49,239 nucleotides of DNA, taken from NCBI RefSeq assembly GCF_913046405.1, contig NZ_CAJWRQ010000009.1:1-49239 (forward strand), in the 5' to 3' direction. A program made the position numbers and the translations under genes. The notes below the pieces were generated by a model. It had not been told where the DNA came from, ran no database searches, and was given only the letters and a program-made list of their open reading frames with translations. This document shows, one piece after another, positions 17,699 to 24,375 of this stretch (its first letter is position 1; each line of letters begins with the position of its first letter). This DNA is from an uncultured Christiangramia sp. (GTDB lineage Bacteria; Bacteroidota; Bacteroidia; Flavobacteriales; Flavobacteriaceae).

Positions 17699-18412
17699 AT
17701 GGATTTTTTCGACAAACACAAAGCTCTCATTATTACTTCCCTGCTATTTGCTGTGCTCTTCCTTGCGCTGTACAATCTCAATATGGCTAACAAGAAAAAA
17801 GTAGCCGGAGAAATGCTCGTTGATCTTGAGCAATTTCAAAAGGAAGAAGCTCCGGAAGAAAAACCTGAACAGCAGGAAGAACCACCTCAGCAAAAACAAA
17901 GAAACATCCAGACAAACAAGGCTTACAATGAAGATAAGGAAGCCCGGGACGCAGACATGAAGAACAAGCTGGACGAAATTTTCCAGAAGAATAGTGCCAG
18001 CCAGGAAGCCGAGGAAAGCGAAGACACCCAGGGCGACGGAAACTACCAGGTTAATAAGAAAACTGCTGAGAGGAAGAAAGATGCTTCGAACGGTGATGAT
18101 TCCTCTGAAGAGAGCTCACAAAAATCGGCAGTGTATGATTATAGCAGTATTTCATTTTCCCTAAAGGGCCGTCGTGCAGTTAAGATTCCGAATCCAGTTT
18201 ATACCTGCGACGTTGCAGGTAAGATCGTGATCAACATTAGTGTGGATGCGAACGGATATGTTATCGACACCAGCCTGAATAAGGGTAGTTCTACATCAGG
18301 CAATGAATGTCTTGTTGAAAGAGCGATGGAATATGCGGCAGGAGCAAGGTTTAGTAAGCTTGCCGGCAAGAACGAGCAGCCAGGGACCATCACCTATTAT
18401 TTTAGATCTTAG
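17699..18412 (+). CDS. TonB-like membrane-anchored protein
   Basis: A 237-residue protein with one N-terminal membrane anchor (about residues 9-28, ALIITSLLFAVLFLALYNLN). A long charged, Gln/Glu/Lys-rich, proline-containing linker runs to about 150. The C-terminal ~90 residues resemble a TonB/TolA C-terminal domain (AGKIVINISVDANGYVIDTS, then AMEYAAGARFSKL and a terminal TITYYFRS). It probably spans the periplasm. Whether it energises outer-membrane receptors is uncertain, since no ExbB/ExbD lie nearby and the operon context is division, lipid carrier and RNA genes. It starts 21 bases after truB. Confidence 0.65.
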   Translation: MDFFDKHKALIITSLLFAVLFLALYNLNMANKKKVAGEMLVDLEQFQKEEAPEEKPEQQEEPPQQKQRNIQTNKAYNEDKEARDADMKNKLDEIFQKNSASQEAEESEDTQGDGNYQVNKKTAERKKDASNGDDSSEESSQKSAVYDYSSISFSLKGRRAVKIPNPVYTCDVAGKIVINISVDANGYVIDTSLNKGSSTSGNECLVERAMEYAAGARFSKLAGKNEQPGTITYYFRS

Positions 18413-18415
18413 AAA

Positions 18416-19009
18416 ATGGCAGAACCAAAACGATGTGGCTGGTGCGAAGGAGATGCGCTCTATGAAGCTTATCATGACCAGGAATGGGGAGTTCCGGTTC
18501 TTGATGACCAAAATTTATTTGAATTTCTTAGCCTTGAAACCTTTCAGGCGGGATTGAGCTGGATCACAGTATTAAGAAAAAGGCAGAATTTCAGGGAAGC
18601 GTTTGATGATTTTGATTATAGAAAGATCGCTTTGTATGAAGAACCTAAGATCATGGAACTAATGGAAAATGCCGGAATCATTAGGAACCAATTGAAAATT
18701 AGAGCCACCGTGAATAATGCACAGCAATTCATCAAAATTCAGGATGAGTTTGGCAGTTTTAGTAGGTATATCTGGAACTTCGTGGATGGTACTCCAATAC
18801 AGAATAAAGTGATTAATTATAGGGAAGCACCTGCAACCACGACTATCAGCGACAAGTTATCAAAAGACCTGAAGAAGCGCGGTTTTAAGTTTACCGGCTC
18901 CACGGTAATTTATGCACATATGCAAGCAACCGGAATGGTGAATGATCATGAAATCGATTGTTTTCGTTATGATGAGATCAGGAAACTTGGTGAAAAGATG
19001 AAAACTTGA
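18416..19009 (+). CDS. tag: DNA-3-methyladenine glycosylase I
   Basis: A 197-residue protein of the Tag family, with the N-terminal RCGWCEGDALYEAYHDQEWG, LFEFLSLETFQAGLSWITVL and FTGSTVIYAHMQATGMVNDH. The conserved Cys and C-terminal His residues form the family's zinc site. Tag excises 3-methyladenine from alkylated DNA, starting base excision repair. It begins 3 bases after the TonB-like gene and ends the operon. aat converges on it with only a 13-base gap. Confidence 0.93.
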   Translation: MAEPKRCGWCEGDALYEAYHDQEWGVPVLDDQNLFEFLSLETFQAGLSWITVLRKRQNFREAFDDFDYRKIALYEEPKIMELMENAGIIRNQLKIRATVNNAQQFIKIQDEFGSFSRYIWNFVDGTPIQNKVINYREAPATTTISDKLSKDLKKRGFKFTGSTVIYAHMQATGMVNDHEIDCFRYDEIRKLGEKMKT

Positions 19010-19022
19010 AAACTACTGGTTG

Positions 19023-19661
19023 CTACTTTAGATAACTAAGAAACTCTTCTCTCGGGATTTCCTGCGCTCCCAGGCTGGCAAGATGATCTGTATACACCTG
19101 ACAATCTATTAGACGTACGCCTTCTTCCTGAAGTTTTTGAACCATTTTTATAAATCCAAACTTGGAAGCGTTGCTCACATTGGCAAACATACTTTCACCG
19201 CAGAATAGTTTTTTCTCCCGAAGGTAAATTCCGTATAAACCTCCAACCAGATTATTCTCATCCCATACTTCAGCTGAAATGGCTATTCCCATTCGGTGTA
19301 ACTCCAGGTAAGATTTCTTAATCTCCGGAGTGATCCAGGTACCATCCTGACCTTTTCTGAAAACTTTTCCGCAGTGATCAATGACCGCTTCAAAATCCTG
19401 ATTGAAAGTGATCTGAAATTTGTTTTTATTCAGGTAAGGACGCATACTTTTCGAAATCTTTAGCTCTTCAGGAAACAGCACCATTCTGGGATCTGGTGAC
19501 CACCATAAAACAGGCTGCCCTTCACTATACCATGGAAATATCCCTAAGTGATAGGCCTCCTGTATTCGATCAATACTGAGTTCCCGCGTGACTGCAAGAA
19601 AACCATCTTCATCTGCCAGCTCTACTGGAGGAAATTTTTGTCCCGGACCTATAAAATACAC
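19023..19661 (-). CDS. aat: leucyl/phenylalanyl-tRNA--protein transferase
   Basis: A 212-residue protein with the Aat signature ayHLGIFPWYSEGQPVLWWS, followed by PDPRMVLFPEEL and, later, VGGLYGIYLREKKLFCGESM. The enzyme adds Leu or Phe from aminoacyl-tRNA to N-terminal Arg/Lys residues, marking proteins for ClpS/ClpAP under the N-degron rule. The length is normal. It is preceded by a terminator that closes the DUF3127 unit. Confidence 0.94.
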   Translation of the reverse strand: MYFIGPGQKFPPVELADEDGFLAVTRELSIDRIQEAYHLGIFPWYSEGQPVLWWSPDPRMVLFPEELKISKSMRPYLNKNKFQITFNQDFEAVIDHCGKVFRKGQDGTWITPEIKKSYLELHRMGIAISAEVWDENNLVGGLYGIYLREKKLFCGESMFANVSNASKFGFIKMVQKLQEEGVRLIDCQVYTDHLASLGAQEIPREEFLSYLK

Positions 19662-19684
19662 CTACTCAAAATTGTTTGATGAAA

Positions 19685-19720
19685 TTAAAAAAGTCCGATG
19701 AAATAATCACCGGACTTTTA
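19685..19720 (-). terminator. terminator downstream of the DUF3127 gene
   Basis: AAAAGTCCG (19689-19697) pairs with CGGACTTTT (19711-19719). On the minus strand the stem runs into a T-rich tract, 20 bases after the DUF3127 stop. Confidence 0.75.
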
Positions 19721-19739
19721 ATTTTTATAAGACTTCTAC

Positions 19740-20111
19740 CTAGAAAGGCAGATCGTCGTAATCCTCTTCGTTCAAATCACTTGCTGGCTCGAACTGGTCT
19801 GGTGGCGGCACATTACCTCCAGATGGCTGTTGCGCGGCAAGGTTCTCAATTCTCCAACCCTGTACAGAATTGAAGTATTTAGTTTCCCCTTGTGGACTCA
19901 CCCATTCTCTACCTCTAAGGTTGATACCAACCTTTACTGGCTGACCTACTTTAAAAGCATCCAGAAGACTACATTTATCCTGAACGAATTCGATCATGAT
20001 ATGCTGAGGATATTGCTCCTCTGTCGTCACAACCATTTCTCTCTTCTGAAATCCATTATTTCCGAAGGTTTTTGTATCTCCTATTAACTTGATTTTTCCC
20101 TGTACTTCCAT
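19740..20111 (-). CDS. DUF3127 domain-containing protein
   Basis: A 123-residue protein matching DUF3127. It starts MEVQGKIKLIGDTKTFGN and contains FQKREMVVTTEEQYPQHIMI, GQPVKVGINLRGREWVSPQG and WRIENL. It ends in an acidic tail (EEDYDDLPF) like those of single-stranded DNA-binding proteins. The fold is probably an OB-fold, and DNA or RNA binding is inferred from the SSB-like tail; function is not established. It starts 7 bases after the flavin reductase-like gene and is co-transcribed with it. Confidence 0.82.
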   Translation of the reverse strand: MEVQGKIKLIGDTKTFGNNGFQKREMVVTTEEQYPQHIMIEFVQDKCSLLDAFKVGQPVKVGINLRGREWVSPQGETKYFNSVQGWRIENLAAQQPSGGNVPPPDQFEPASDLNEEDYDDLPF

Positions 20112-20118
20112 TTTATCT

Positions 20119-20991
20119 CTATTTTGCTAATAATATTTTCCAGGCTTTCATTGGCTCATCCCGTTCAAGATAGCGCTGCGCCTGTTTATGAATTTTTTCC
20201 TGATCCTTGTTTTCAACTAATTCAGCTACTCCATCTTCGTGCTTCTTAAAATCCTGAATTTCGGCTTCATCTGGCAAGGATTCTACATTTCCAAGTTTCC
20301 CAAGATCATTACCAGTAAGAACATTACTGTTCTTGATCTCTTCAGGCATTGCATCTACACCAATTCCTAACGTTGAAAGCGGCTTAGGAACTTCGAACAT
20401 TCCTGTTCTGGCTCTTGAATACCAATTGCCACCCATACGGGCTACCTGGTCTATCTTATATTGATCAATATAACCGTTTTCATCCAGAACTTCTTCCTTC
20501 ACATGGATCTTGACTACGTGACAGATCACAAGATTTCCCGCTCCACCTTCAGTCCCGGTTTCTATGATATCAACGATCTTACATTCCATTTGAACCGGAG
20601 ATTCTGCCACACGAAATGGCTTCACCAGATCAGATTTCAGCATTGTAAGCCCGGCTTTCTCGAACTCATTTACACCTTCCCCATACTCCGTACTGGAAAG
20701 TGACATTTGCTGAACAATGTCGTAATTTACAACATTGATCACCACCTCATCTACTTTTTTTGCATTCTCAAAAGTATGCTTGGTCGTATTGTCCCGTCCC
20801 CGTCTTGCAGGAGAAAAAATAAGAACCGGAGGATTTGCGCCAAAAACATTGAAAAAACTAAAAGGAGATAAATTAGGTTTCCCCTCCTCGTCTATGGTAC
20901 TTGCAAAAGCAATAGGTCTTGGTCCAATAGACCCAAGTAAATACTGATGTAATTTACCTGTTCCTATATCTTTTGGCTCTATACTGAACAT
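20119..20991 (-). CDS. flavin reductase-like (FMN-binding split barrel) protein
   Basis: About 290 residues. The N-terminal ~200 residues form a flavin reductase-like split barrel (GSIGPRPIAFASTIDEEGKP, NLSPFSFFNVFGANPPVLIF, ARMGGNWYSR). A helical C-terminal extension follows (YLERDEPMKAWKILLAK). Members bind FMN and reduce it or act as redox partners; the substrate is unknown. The frame extends 17 codons further upstream, but a perfect -7 element at 21007-21014 would place transcription after that ATG, so I chose MFSIEPKDIG at 20991. Confidence 0.8.
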   Translation of the reverse strand: MFSIEPKDIGTGKLHQYLLGSIGPRPIAFASTIDEEGKPNLSPFSFFNVFGANPPVLIFSPARRGRDNTTKHTFENAKKVDEVVINVVNYDIVQQMSLSSTEYGEGVNEFEKAGLTMLKSDLVKPFRVAESPVQMECKIVDIIETGTEGGAGNLVICHVVKIHVKEEVLDENGYIDQYKIDQVARMGGNWYSRARTGMFEVPKPLSTLGIGVDAMPEEIKNSNVLTGNDLGKLGNVESLPDEAEIQDFKKHEDGVAELVENKDQEKIHKQAQRYLERDEPMKAWKILLAK

Positions 20992-21006
20992 ATACTTTAT
21001 TTTCGC

Positions 21007-21014
21007 CAAAGATA
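21007..21014 (-). promoter_or_regulatory. promoter of the flavin reductase-DUF3127 unit
   Basis: On the minus strand, TATCTTTG (21014-21007) matches the -7 consensus. The transcript would start close to 21000, giving a leader of only about 10 nt before the ATG at 20991. Confidence 0.5.
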
Positions 21015-21103
21015 AAGAAATGTAGAGGGAATGAAAAGCCAAAGCATTACAATAAAAATCATTTTAAAACGCTTATATTTATTCTATAAAGCCGTAGTAA
21101 TAC

Positions 21104-22252
21104 ATGAATCTACCCGACGAACGCAGCTTTAATCGCTGGTTTATCATTCTTTCCTGTCTTGTGGTTACCGCGTTGGTCCTTTGGAACACCAGCATCTTTT
21201 TTCAACGGCTTAAGGAAGACGAAAGAGCTAAAATGAATATCTGGGCCCAGGCGCAGGAAGAACTTAGTGCAGCTCCTGAAGATGCTGATCTTAGCCTCAT
21301 CCTCGAGATCCTGAATAATAATACCACAATTCCCATCATACACACCAATGAAGATGGAGCAATCGCCTATACCACGAATATTGACCCGGTGATCCTGGAA
21401 GATCGCGAAAGATTAGAGGAATATCTTATTGAGCTAAAACAAGAAAATGAACCAATCGCCGTAGATCTTGGAGAAGGTCAGGTCCAGAATTTATACTACG
21501 GAAATTCTCCCGCACTTAATAAACTCAAATACTACCCAATTGGGCTTACGCTTATAGGCTTTCTATTTATTGGGGTCGTTTACTTCTTTTATACCACTAC
21601 AAAGAATAGTGAACAGAATAAGTTGTGGGCGGGTATGGCCAAGGAAACTGCCCATCAAATCGGTACTCCGCTTAGCTCATTAATTGGCTGGACTGAAATT
21701 TTAAAATCTGAAGATGTGGATCCTTCTTATATCAAGGAGATGGAAAAGGATATCGATCGATTACAAACCATTACTGAAAGATTTTCGAAAATTGGATCGG
21801 CACCAAACTTAAAGGAGATAAACATTGTAGAAGCTACAAGGGAAAGTTTTGACTATCTGAAATTGAGAAGTTCCAATCTTATTGATTTCAGCATACAGAC
21901 TCCAAGGCAACCAATCTGGGTTATGCTTAATGAACAACTCTATAGCTGGACCATAGAAAACCTGGTTAAGAATGCAATAGATGCCATGCGTGGAAAAGGA
22001 GAGCTTTTGATCGAGATCAAGCAGGATATGAAGCAGGCACATATCTACATTACAGATACTGGAAAAGGTATAGACAAGAACAAATTTAAAGTGATCTTCG
22101 AGCCGGGACAAACCACCAAAAAACGTGGTTGGGGACTCGGCCTTTCGTTAGCCAGAAGAATTATAGAGGAATATCACCAGGGTAAGATCAAGGTTGCTAA
22201 AAGTGAGCTTGGAAAAGGCACGACTTTCCAGATAAGTCTCAAAAAGATCTAA
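21104..22252 (+). CDS. sensor histidine kinase
   Basis: A 382-residue membrane kinase. One transmembrane segment lies at about 12-31 and a second at about 145-165, enclosing an extracytoplasmic sensor loop of roughly 110 residues. The phosphoacceptor is MAKETAHQIGTPLSSLIGW (His about 182), with Q-I-G-T in place of the usual D/E-L-R-T. The ATPase boxes follow: NLVKNAIDAM (N), DTGKGI (G1), IFEPGQTTKKRG (F) and GWGLGLSLARRI (G2). No HAMP domain and no adjacent response regulator are seen, so its partner and signal are unknown. It converges on the thioesterase gene with a 4-base overlap. Confidence 0.88.
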   Translation: MNLPDERSFNRWFIILSCLVVTALVLWNTSIFFQRLKEDERAKMNIWAQAQEELSAAPEDADLSLILEILNNNTTIPIIHTNEDGAIAYTTNIDPVILEDRERLEEYLIELKQENEPIAVDLGEGQVQNLYYGNSPALNKLKYYPIGLTLIGFLFIGVVYFFYTTTKNSEQNKLWAGMAKETAHQIGTPLSSLIGWTEILKSEDVDPSYIKEMEKDIDRLQTITERFSKIGSAPNLKEINIVEATRESFDYLKLRSSNLIDFSIQTPRQPIWVMLNEQLYSWTIENLVKNAIDAMRGKGELLIEIKQDMKQAHIYITDTGKGIDKNKFKVIFEPGQTTKKRGWGLGLSLARRIIEEYHQGKIKVAKSELGKGTTFQISLKKI

Positions 22253-22662
22253 TACTTGCTTATATTTTCCCTTAACCAAACTGGAACCGGGAAAGTACAG
22301 TTCTTATCGAAATCATAACAGACTACTGTGTCCAGACCTTCAGCACAGATCTGATCCTCATTGTTCATTATCAAGTGCCTTAGAGAGAAACTGCTATTCC
22401 CTACCTTATCAAGTTTGGTTAAAACTCGGGCAACTCCCGGATAATGTAAAGGTCGCTTGAAATCGCAATTCGTAGACACCAGCATAGTTCCCTTATTTGT
22501 TTTCTGATAGAACTCGTGGATACCGGTAGACTCCCAGAAATTGACTCTTCCGCTTTGCAGAAAGCGCATGAACGTGATATTATTCACATGCTGATACATA
22601 TCCAGATCGCTCCAGTCAATCCTAAGTTCAAGACTCAGTTTATAATCTGCGATTTCTTTCAA
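22249..22662 (-). CDS. acyl-CoA thioesterase (4HBT hotdog fold)
   Basis: A 137-residue protein of the 4-hydroxybenzoyl-CoA thioesterase/YbgC-like group. It has the hallmark IDWSDLDMYQHVNNITFMRFL (D in the catalytic position, followed by HVNN) and the strand pattern STNCDFKRPLHYPG. It hydrolyses acyl-CoA thioesters; the chain specificity is unknown. The start appears to be TTG at 22662, whose TG forms part of the TGA stop of the HIT gene (TTGA overlap), implying translational coupling. Confidence 0.82.
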   Translation of the reverse strand: MKEIADYKLSLELRIDWSDLDMYQHVNNITFMRFLQSGRVNFWESTGIHEFYQKTNKGTMLVSTNCDFKRPLHYPGVARVLTKLDKVGNSSFSLRHLIMNNEDQICAEGLDTVVCYDFDKNCTFPVPVWLRENISKY

Positions 22663-23054
22663 AGCTCTACGTTCGCATGAATTTTATCTGCAAGTTCCTG
22701 GAATTCCTCTTCAGTCATTTTCACTTTGTTGGAAAAGTTCATTTCATCCATGGTATTTAAAGGAATAAGATGAACATGGGTATGTGGTACCTCAAGTCCA
22801 ATAACGGCCATTCCCACTCTTTTGCAGGGAACGGTTTTTTCAAGTGCAAGAGCAACACTTCTGGAGAAACGCATTAATTCCTGGTAGATCTCTTCCTCAA
22901 GATCCCAGATCTTATCCACTTCCTTCTTCGGAATGCAGAGGGTATGCCCCTTTCCATTAGGATTCACATCGAGAAATGCAAGAAACTGACTGTTCTCTGC
23001 TACTTTATAAGCTGGCACTTCTCCTCTAACGATCTTTGTAAATAAGGTTGACAT
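22659..23054 (-). CDS. HIT family protein
   Basis: A 131-residue histidine-triad protein with the catalytic HTHVHLIPL motif (about residues 96-104) and the upstream FLDVNPNGKGHTLCIPKKEV. HIT proteins are nucleotide hydrolases or transferases, often acting on AMP-lysine, adenosine phosphoramidates or dinucleoside polyphosphates. It sits between greA and the thioesterase, an arrangement repeated in flavobacterial genomes as far as I recall. A terminator separates it from greA, and its end overlaps the thioesterase start. Confidence 0.9.
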   Translation of the reverse strand: MSTLFTKIVRGEVPAYKVAENSQFLAFLDVNPNGKGHTLCIPKKEVDKIWDLEEEIYQELMRFSRSVALALEKTVPCKRVGMAVIGLEVPHTHVHLIPLNTMDEMNFSNKVKMTEEEFQELADKIHANVEL

Positions 23055-23084
23055 AATATTAGTATGGTTGGTTTGCCTTAAAAT

Positions 23085-23132
23085 TAAAAAATCCTTTTCT
23101 CAAATCTTAAAAATAGGATGAAAGAAAAGGAT
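23085..23132 (-). terminator. terminator of greA
   Basis: ATCCTTTTCT (23091-23100) pairs perfectly with AGAAAAGGAT (23123-23132). On the minus strand the stem ends in a T-run. It starts about 24 bases after the greA stop. Confidence 0.8.
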
Positions 23133-23155
23133 CATATTTTAACTGTAATGAACTG

Positions 23156-23632
23156 TTACTCTCTCCAGATCTCGATTACATCAAAGGTAACTGTACCGTT
23201 AGGCACCTGAATTTCAGCAGTATCACCTACTTTTTTACCAAGTAAACCTTTACCAATTGGAGAGTCGACAGAGATCTTTCCAGATTTAAGATCGGCTTCG
23301 CTTTGTGCGACCAGCTTATAAGTCATTACTGCTCCGTTGGTCTGGTTCTTAATTTTAACATGTGAGTGTACAAGCACTTTGGAAGTATCCAGTTGAGATT
23401 CATCGATCACTCGCGCATTAGCCATAACTTCTTCCAGTTTGGAAATTTTCAATTCCAATAATCCCTGGGCTTCTTTGGCAGCATCATATTCTGCATTTTC
23501 ACTAAGGTCTCCCTTATCTCTCGCTTCACCAATTGCATTTGATGCCTTCGGTCTCTCAACATCTTTTAAGTGGTTAAGCTCATCTCTGAGTTTTTTCAAC
23601 CCTTCAGGGGTGTAATAAGATACTTTACTCAT
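23156..23632 (-). CDS. greA: transcription elongation factor GreA
   Basis: A 158-residue protein with the N-terminal coiled-coil finger (YTPEGLKKLRDELNHLKDVE, then GDLSENAEYDAAKEAQGLLE carrying the acidic tip) and the C-terminal FKBP-like domain (SVDSPIGKGLLGKKVGDTAE). It enters the RNA polymerase secondary channel and stimulates cleavage of backtracked RNA. Length and start are standard. Its leader holds a striking dyad (separate entry). Confidence 0.96.
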   Translation of the reverse strand: MSKVSYYTPEGLKKLRDELNHLKDVERPKASNAIGEARDKGDLSENAEYDAAKEAQGLLELKISKLEEVMANARVIDESQLDTSKVLVHSHVKIKNQTNGAVMTYKLVAQSEADLKSGKISVDSPIGKGLLGKKVGDTAEIQVPNGTVTFDVIEIWRE

Positions 23633-23649
23633 AACTTTATCGTTTTAAG

Positions 23650-23731
23650 ATTCCGCAGAAATAACCATGGTTAGATTGCGGAATTAATAGCTTAATGATC
23701 TGGTAATTTTTATAGTTCCACGACGTGGAAA
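23650..23731. promoter_or_regulatory. dyads in the greA upstream region
   Basis: ATTCCGCA (23650-23657) pairs with TGCGGAAT (23677-23684) around the perfect palindrome AACCATGGTT (23663-23672), ending 18 bases before the greA start. About 33 bases further up is TTCCAC-GAC-GTGGAA (23717-23731). These could be RNA leader hairpins or protein-binding sites; no T-run follows the first one. Confidence 0.45.
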
Positions 23732-23881
23732 AGCCCGGATCTACAAATTTTTAGTGCTCCGGGTTCAAATTATTACATTATTAATTAAAAAAATCCCATG
23801 AATAACGGGATTTCTTTGAACAAATGTAAGAAATTTAATCTTTTGGAGCAATTATATTATTTTCGCCTCAATACAATTTAC

Positions 23882-24310
23882 ATGAAGAAACTACTGAGTC
23901 TATTGACTGTTTATGTACTACTTACAGCCTGTTCCGGGTCTGATGATTCCTTTAATAACAACCCAAATCTTGCCGATCTAAATTTCAGGTTTCAGGTGAA
24001 TTTATCTTTACCTGAATACAACAATCTGCAGTTTCCAGGAAACGCTTACGCGACCTACAATTATGGAGTAAAAGGGGTGGTTATATACAATATCAACAAC
24101 GATCAATTTGTCGCTTTTGAACTAAGTGATCCAAATCACCCGCCAAGATCCTGTTCTGCCATGACCCTGAATGGAGTGATCGCAAATTGTAACTGTGATG
24201 ATAATTCTTATAATGTGATCACAGGACAACTTTCAGAAGGAGAAGGTGAATATGGTATGAAACCATATAGAGTTGAGCGGTCTGGCAACGTACTGCAGAT
24301 ATTCAACTAA
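23882..24310 (+). CDS. Rieske-like lipoprotein of unknown function
   Basis: About 142 residues from MKKLLSLLTVYVLLTACSGS, a lipoprotein signal with lipobox LTAC. The first 28 codons of the longer frame look like upstream non-coding sequence. The C-terminal half (SCSAMTLNG, ANCNCDDNSYNVITGQ, GEYGMKPYRVERSGNVLQIF) follows the layout of a Rieske 2Fe-2S domain, CxH...CxxH followed by FD.xxG and a final beta strand. The two His ligands are not in place, so a cluster is doubtful. The protein probably sits in the periplasm, lipid-anchored. The gene converges on the TonB receptor and diverges from greA. Confidence 0.6.
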   Translation: MKKLLSLLTVYVLLTACSGSDDSFNNNPNLADLNFRFQVNLSLPEYNNLQFPGNAYATYNYGVKGVVIYNINNDQFVAFELSDPNHPPRSCSAMTLNGVIANCNCDDNSYNVITGQLSEGEGEYGMKPYRVERSGNVLQIFN

Positions 24311-24351
24311 AAAAAACCTTCTCTTCAAACCCCTACAATTTGAAAAGAAGG
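24309..24351 (-). terminator. terminator of the TonB-dependent receptor gene
   Basis: CCTTCTCTTCAAA (24317-24329) pairs with TTTGAAAAGAAGG (24339-24351), with one mismatch. On the minus strand it is followed by eight Ts. It lies 24 bases after the receptor stop codon. Confidence 0.8.
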
Positions 24352-24375
24352 CTGCAAAAATGCATTGAAGTTGAT

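Noticed and set aside
23788-23815. Hairpin AAATCCC/GGGATTT as a terminator
   Set aside because: It would end transcripts on the minus strand, but no gene arrives there from the right before the receptor terminator at 24309-24351. It may be a chance stem or part of the lipoprotein leader.
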